A DNA stretch of 64,000 nt from Cladobotryum mycophilum (Eukaryota > Ascomycota > Sordariomycetes > Hypocreales > Hypocreaceae). Where the stretch lies: contig JAVFKD010000004.1 in assembly GCA_036429605.1 (NCBI GenBank), forward strand, positions 1,922,001 to 1,986,000, written 5' to 3'. Shown piece by piece: positions 59,141-64,000 of the stretch. Positions within the stretch are counted from its first letter, which is position 1. The number at the start of each line of letters is the position of its first letter. The notes beneath the pieces were generated by a model that did no database searches, was not told where the DNA came from, and saw nothing but the letters and a program-made list of their open reading frames with translations. A program made the translations under genes and the position numbers.

Positions 59141-60355
59141 ATGAAAATTTCAACAATGCCTCGAATAACGAGATTACAGAGGCTTCAGTCTCTGCCGCTG
59201 ACGATTGATTCGCTATCGACTTCCGCCCGGCCATCCTTTCTCGCCAGTCGAGGCATCTCCACAACATGTGCCGCACAATCTAAAAATACCGAATGGGTTC
59301 GAGGGAAACTATGGAAGGGCGATGCGCCTGGTCCTGCGGATCCTTATACCCAGCGTCCGGAACCAGAGGAGAAGTCGAATTTGCCCGAGGAAGCGCTCGA
59401 AAGCCGACCCCCTCAAGACAAGACCCCCGCCGCAGTGCGCAATACCCGCATTCTTCTACCAGCCAAGCGGAGCGAAGCAACTACAGAGCAGGAACTGAAG
59501 ACCGCAGACCCGACATATGTCCCAGCCATGGAAGCGGACGGCCTCGAGGAGATTGGTACATTGAGTACTTGGTGGGACCAGCCTAATCACTGGGGCGAGG
59601 AGAGCGAGTTCAAAGGGTTCGGCAGCACACAAAGGGTTGTGGAAAAGGACATCATCGAGGTTCATCTGAGGAGAGCGGTTGTAGAAGTATTGGCGCTACA
59701 GCAAGCGGGCGCATTCCCGGAATGGGCGACAAAGCGGTGGCAAGAGGGTGCCAGGGCGGAGTTGGATGAGGCCTTGCTGTTTACTATCGAGGTGGTGGAC
59801 GGCAAGGCGACACTCACAAAGGATGCTTCAGCGGTTGCCGAGTCTCTGACGAGTGATGTTGAAACTGATGTGGCTCGGGAAGGTCTCACTGCTGAAGAGG
59901 CTAAGGGACTGGTCAAACAGTGGGACCCTTCATGGAAGAGCATCGTACTGAATGACGAAGTCAAATTTGCGGTAAGTTTGCGTCTTGCACCAACTCGTTT
60001 ACACATCACATGCTAATACCCTATGTAGTTGCGCAAACGTCTCTACCAACTCACCGGAAACCTCATTCCAGACTCCAGGCTGGCTGCTGCCAACACCATC
60101 AAGCACGTCTTGGCTCTCGCTGCCAAGGACCCTAAACCACTAAAGTTGGTTGAAGTCCTCGAGAAGCGCAACGCCTTCCAAGAGTTATCCAATGTCAAAC
60201 TCCATAATCGCAAGATTGGCGCCATTGACAAGGAGGTTGCTGTAGGACGCTGGAAGGTGATTGAAGAGGAATTGAAGAAGCGCGACCTGCCCGTGACGGG
60301 CTACGGAAACCTGAGGAAGAATAAGGAGAGGGATTGGTTGTCGGGCAAGGTATGA
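59141..60355 (+). CDS. mL50: Mitochondrial large-subunit ribosomal protein mL50
   Basis: Exons 59141-59971 and 60029-60355 with a 57-nt intron; 385 aa in phase. A second in-frame ATG at 59156 (MPRITRLQRLQSLP) may be the true start. The N-terminus is a basic, Ser-rich mitochondrial presequence with a likely processing region near RGISTTCAAQ. A Pro/Glu-rich linker follows, then the conserved part: LSTWWDQPNHWGEESEFKGF, VVEKDIIEVHLRRAVVEVLA, and the C-terminal LRKRLYQLTGNLIPDSR and GYGNLRKNKERDWL. This pattern fits the fungal mL50 (yeast MRPL13-type) family, a peripheral protein of the mitoribosome large subunit. Confidence 0.85.
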
Positions 60356-63300
60356 TAGAAAGAAAGAAAAAGATATGCTGATGAGTGATGAGTGTGGGAT
60401 ATAGCATACAAAACTATGCTCTGTAAAATATATAACATCCAAGACTCATGGGATCAAACGAATCCCTTCCATATCTCATATCCTATAGGGTAACATCTAC
60501 TCATTATCTGATGCCGACGATTCAACGGTTTGATCTTCGTGGGTGAACCGGGATAGGGATTACATCAACAACGGATTGGGGTCGGTACGGAGTTTGTAGT
60601 GACCCGCGACTCCGTTTCTCGTTATTGTGATTGAATCGATTTATGAAGCTAGAAGCTGAGGAGTACACTCATCGGTAACGCGTTTACGAACAACATGGGT
60701 CAAGTTTCTTGGGATTGGCCTCAATTATCCTTCAATCCAATAGGAGAATAAACGGCTACAAACCCGTTTACTCCAGATCTTGCAAGGATATCCGGTTTTT
60801 CCGCCCTGCAAAGAAGTCTAGATCTGTCTTGCTTCTCCCCAAAGCGAGAAACTACCAGGGGAGGGTGAAAGGGCTTGCAGCAAGGGCATTGGACGCTTTC
60901 TGGTCTTTGCTTGACCAGTGATGGGAGGGGACATTGTTTCTTCCCTTATATTACTGCTACTGCCTTGGAAACTGTGGAGGTAAGGTTGATTGTGCTCCGC
61001 GCGTCTACGGGATCGTTGGGCAGCAGCAGGCCTCGGTGAGCCTGACCGAGCGTGCCGTACATTAAAGATCGCCGATGAAAGTTCTCTGGGCATTCGGAGA
61101 TTCTGGCAGGAATGCTTCACCATGGCCCGTTCTATTGCCACCTCCTGGGCGGCGGGACGGGTTGTTTGGCCCCTCGGCCCCGGGCGAGAGTTGGCATGGG
61201 GGAGGGGGGCTTGCCTTGACGTGAACTGACTAGAGATCTGTTCTATCCCCTTTCTATACTCAGTCATGTCATGGACAGGGCAAATTCTCTTTGTCTCTTT
61301 CTATAACATGACGATCTATACTCTGTATGGGCGATAATAATACTAAGAAAATGCTTCTAGCTTTTCGATTGCGAAGGATAGTAGAGACAGCGGAATATCC
61401 GCGCCACGTGGTGTGTATCTAGAAGCAAGCCTACTTTTTGTCCCAACTCGAAGGATTTTAGTTGTCAACATGATTGGCGGCTGGTCAGCATCCTGAGGTG
61501 TGTCCAAGGTCAATGACGGGCGCAGGGGGGACAGAGGGAAGAATGTTCTGCTATTAAGATGACGATGTCTAGTCTTAGTCCAGCAGCGGGAAGGTCTTTC
61601 AACAGACCTGAGTAATTTTCTCGTCCAAGTCAGAAGACACTGAGTAAGACAAGCCTACAAGAACTAGCAACTCGGACGGATACAGCCGTTTGGCTGACCC
61701 CATATGAGTAACTGCCAGAATAGGACTTATTGGTCCCGCTGAGACAAGGAAAAAACACACCTTTTTAGTCATCGTGGCCATGGCCCCCCTTGTCCAGTTC
61801 AGAGTCAAGTCCTATCAAAGGGGAATGGACTTGCCTCGCTTTTTCATCTTAGAGCAGAGACAAAGGATCTTGTGGCTTCACCTTCACCAATGAAGAAACC
61901 AGTAAAAGTTCCCGCATTTGTTTTTCTGGGGACAATCTAGAAGACATGCCGACTTTCCATGGCGATGAGGAGAGGAGGAGGAGAATGCATCTCATATGTA
62001 TGCAAATTATGCCCAATTCTTTTTACTTGTTTTTTTGCCTTGCTTTCTATTAGTACGGGGATGAGTTGCTTGTTTAGGGGACTGCCTGCTTGCGGGTTCG
62101 GCAGATGATCTCGGAATGTGAAGGGGGAGAAGGAGAAAGACGAAAAAAGGATTGGGAGAGCGGAGAGCTGCCAGTAAAAGGCAGAGGGACAGAAAAAAGC
62201 ACGGACAAAGATCCATGGACGTCAAAAGGCAAAAATGCAATGCATGGGATAGAGTGGTTTGCTTGTCCAAGGTGGAGTTACACCGCTTTCATGATGCAGT
62301 GCGGCATGGCAAATGGTAATCTCTGCGGCATAATCGACGTGTTGTGGACACGGGTTTCCGACGCTCAAGGGGGAGGACGATGGACGGAGGAGGGTGTGCA
62401 TACGAAAGAGCGGAATTGGTTGCGCGTCTTTTTTTTAATAGGTATAAACATGAAGATAATCAACTTACACGAGGAGAAGCACGAGATATGTGATATAATC
62501 AAAATGCCAGTATGGGCATGAATATTTTTTTATGTAGTATGTCGGAAGATGACTTTCCGGATATGACTCTGTGCGTTGTGCATGCATAGTATTTGATTAT
62601 TCATCTATTTGCTTTGGACAACTCCATTTACTAATATAAGTTGCATAGAAATATGGATGCATTGGCGCTCGAGTTGACCGTTTTCAAACCAAGTCGCCGG
62701 CCCAGTTGAAAGGCGAGGCCGGCGGTCATATGTCCTTGTACAGTATGTGTGTCTGTCAAGACGATGTAATGATAGGGCATAGGTAGTGGTCTATCATCCC
62801 CCTGCGAGTCCTGCTTGCACTAGCAAAAGTGTCATATGTCATGTAAAAGGACAAGGTCATGGAACCTTGACTGGGTAAAAGGGTACTGAGTGAGTACGTT
62901 GTACTTGTGACGAGTAGCACCTTCGGCACATTCAAATCGACTACTACTAGGGGTGTCTTAACTGGGCTTGTTGAGTGGAACTGGTCAAGGCTTCTTTGCT
63001 CGGGCAATGAAACCCATATGCTGGGGCCTCCTTCAGCCCCTCCCCTGTCAGATGGAGGGAAGAGCGGGAGATGGCGTCGTGGTGGCCCTGTAACCTTCAA
63101 ACGTGGTTTAGGGACGACTGGACTGCCTTCTGGTCCATGGCCTGGACTGTTCCCTTTTTTGTTTTTGCTCCAGTCAGATTTGATATCACACCGTCCAACC
63201 ATGGGGGGTGTGGTGCTTTGTCGTCTCTGCGACCGTTGCATAATGGAGACCCTGTAGATTTACAAGTATGATTTCCTCGCGGCAGGCAAAGAAGGAAAGA

Positions 63301-64000
63301 AAGAAAGAGAGCTTTGCTGTTTCGCACTGCAAGCCTGCTTTTTGAATTCTGCATGCATATGTGCGTCTACATACATACATACACATGTATAATCATATGC
63401 AATCGATAGATAGGTGGCTACCTAGTACTCGCGCGAGAGTTGGCCTCGTATTCATACGCACACACAGCAGAAAGGTGAGCGGCAGATCACGTCCGCACTA
63501 TGTCCGGATCCGGATCCAGGAACTGGAGTCTTCAGCCCAGCAAGCAGGTGAGACAAGCTATCAACAAGGCCATTGTACACACACACCCAACAGCAATAGC
63601 AACCCATGGGGGGCCAAAGGGCATTCATTGATTGCTTGTACTTGTACCATCTGCACACGTCCCTGGACAAAGTTTGACATGTTTCCTGCGCGCTGTTGAA
63701 GGACCCCCTCTCTCCTCTCCTCTCCTCTCCTCCTGTATGGAGTTATGTATGTCAGAAATGGCCCGTCCGTCATGAATCGAACGAACATGTACGAACCAAC
63801 ATCATCAAGCCACATCATCTGCTAAACTGCGGGTTCGCCTTTTCGATAACGTTTCTCTCTACATTCCTTTTCCCACACTTGATTTGATGGGCAACAGCCC
63901 TTTTCTCTCTCTCTCTCTCTCCCTTTCAGTTCTATTATTGGCTTAGACAACGGCTCCAAAACAGCTGACTCACTCCTGACGTGTGCCGCCACGACCAACG
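60356..64000. other. Right-end gene-poor region
   Basis: 3.6 kb with no convincing gene. Minus-strand frames at 60818-61267 (149 codons) and 62756-63241 (161 codons) and a plus-strand one at 62090-62521 (143 codons) are open but have no start context, splice logic or homology that I can defend. It ends with CT-rich microsatellites near 63700-63733 and 63905-63922. Confidence 0.5.

Noticed and set aside
60818..61267. 149-codon minus-strand frame
   Set aside because: Arg/Ser/Pro-rich, no family, no splice or promoter support; the opposite strand is open as well.
62756..63241. 161-codon minus-strand frame
   Set aside because: No homology recognised and it overlaps a 116-codon plus-strand frame; composition looks non-coding.

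Overview
The window reads as nuclear DNA of a filamentous ascomycete (Pezizomycotina), most likely a Sordariomycete and plausibly Hypocreales. Reasons: genes are single transcription units on both strands with short introns (about 50-270 nt, GTRAGT-like donors, CTRAC-like branch sites, YAG acceptors); the proteome is fungal (LaeA-like methyltransferase, WSC-domain wall protein, MGM101, PAM16, biotin-protein ligase, fungal-type DAHP synthase); and gene-free stretches are rich in CT, GA and poly-T microsatellites. No operons, phage, CRISPR arrays or intact transposons were seen. The order-level placement is a guess from protein character, not a search.

Layout. 1-644 (-) is the 5' part of a Ser/Pro/Arg-rich protein that runs off the left edge. 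645-19320 is essentially a gene desert with many simple repeats. 19321-20736 (-) is a LaeA-like SAM methyltransferase. 20737-28514 is a second gene-poor zone with possible decayed coding remnants. 28515-30357 (-) encodes a WSC-domain, probably GPI-anchored protein with about 26 CxGxxC units and a frameshift in the repeat. 30867-31785 (-) holds a doubtful small gene or remnant. 33288-36285 (+) holds a MetE/UROD-type methyltransferase (frameshifted in this sequence) and a P-loop sulfotransferase-like protein.

36748-60355 is the gene-dense part: tRNA-Asn, a TB2/DP1/HVA22 (Yop1-like) protein, MGM101, a COA4-like twin CX9C protein, biotin-protein ligase, PAM16, an armadillo-type SmgGDS-like protein (frameshifted), ribosomal protein eL13, a COX14-type cytochrome oxidase assembly protein, an uncharacterised Cys-motif protein, a second tRNA-Asn, DAHP synthase, a small 8-Cys membrane protein and mitochondrial ribosomal protein mL50. 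The last 3.6 kb has no convincing gene.

How the genes relate. At least five proteins in the dense part act in mitochondria (DNA maintenance, COX assembly twice, protein import, translation), and biotin-protein ligase activates biotin carboxylases. Several pairs are divergent with short shared promoters (COA4/BPL 163 bp; membrane protein/mL50 255 bp). DAHP synthase carries a TGACTCA (CPC1/GCN4-type) site 260 bp upstream of its ATG.

The most useful cross-cutting observations are the CxGxxC repeat protein and a set of small deletions. Three deletions are single bases in G runs: two break otherwise intact genes and one damages the acceptor stem of one of two tRNA-Asn copies. A fourth, 2-nt deletion breaks the WSC gene. 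The homopolymer cases look more like base-calling errors than biology. No convincing new multi-gene system was found.
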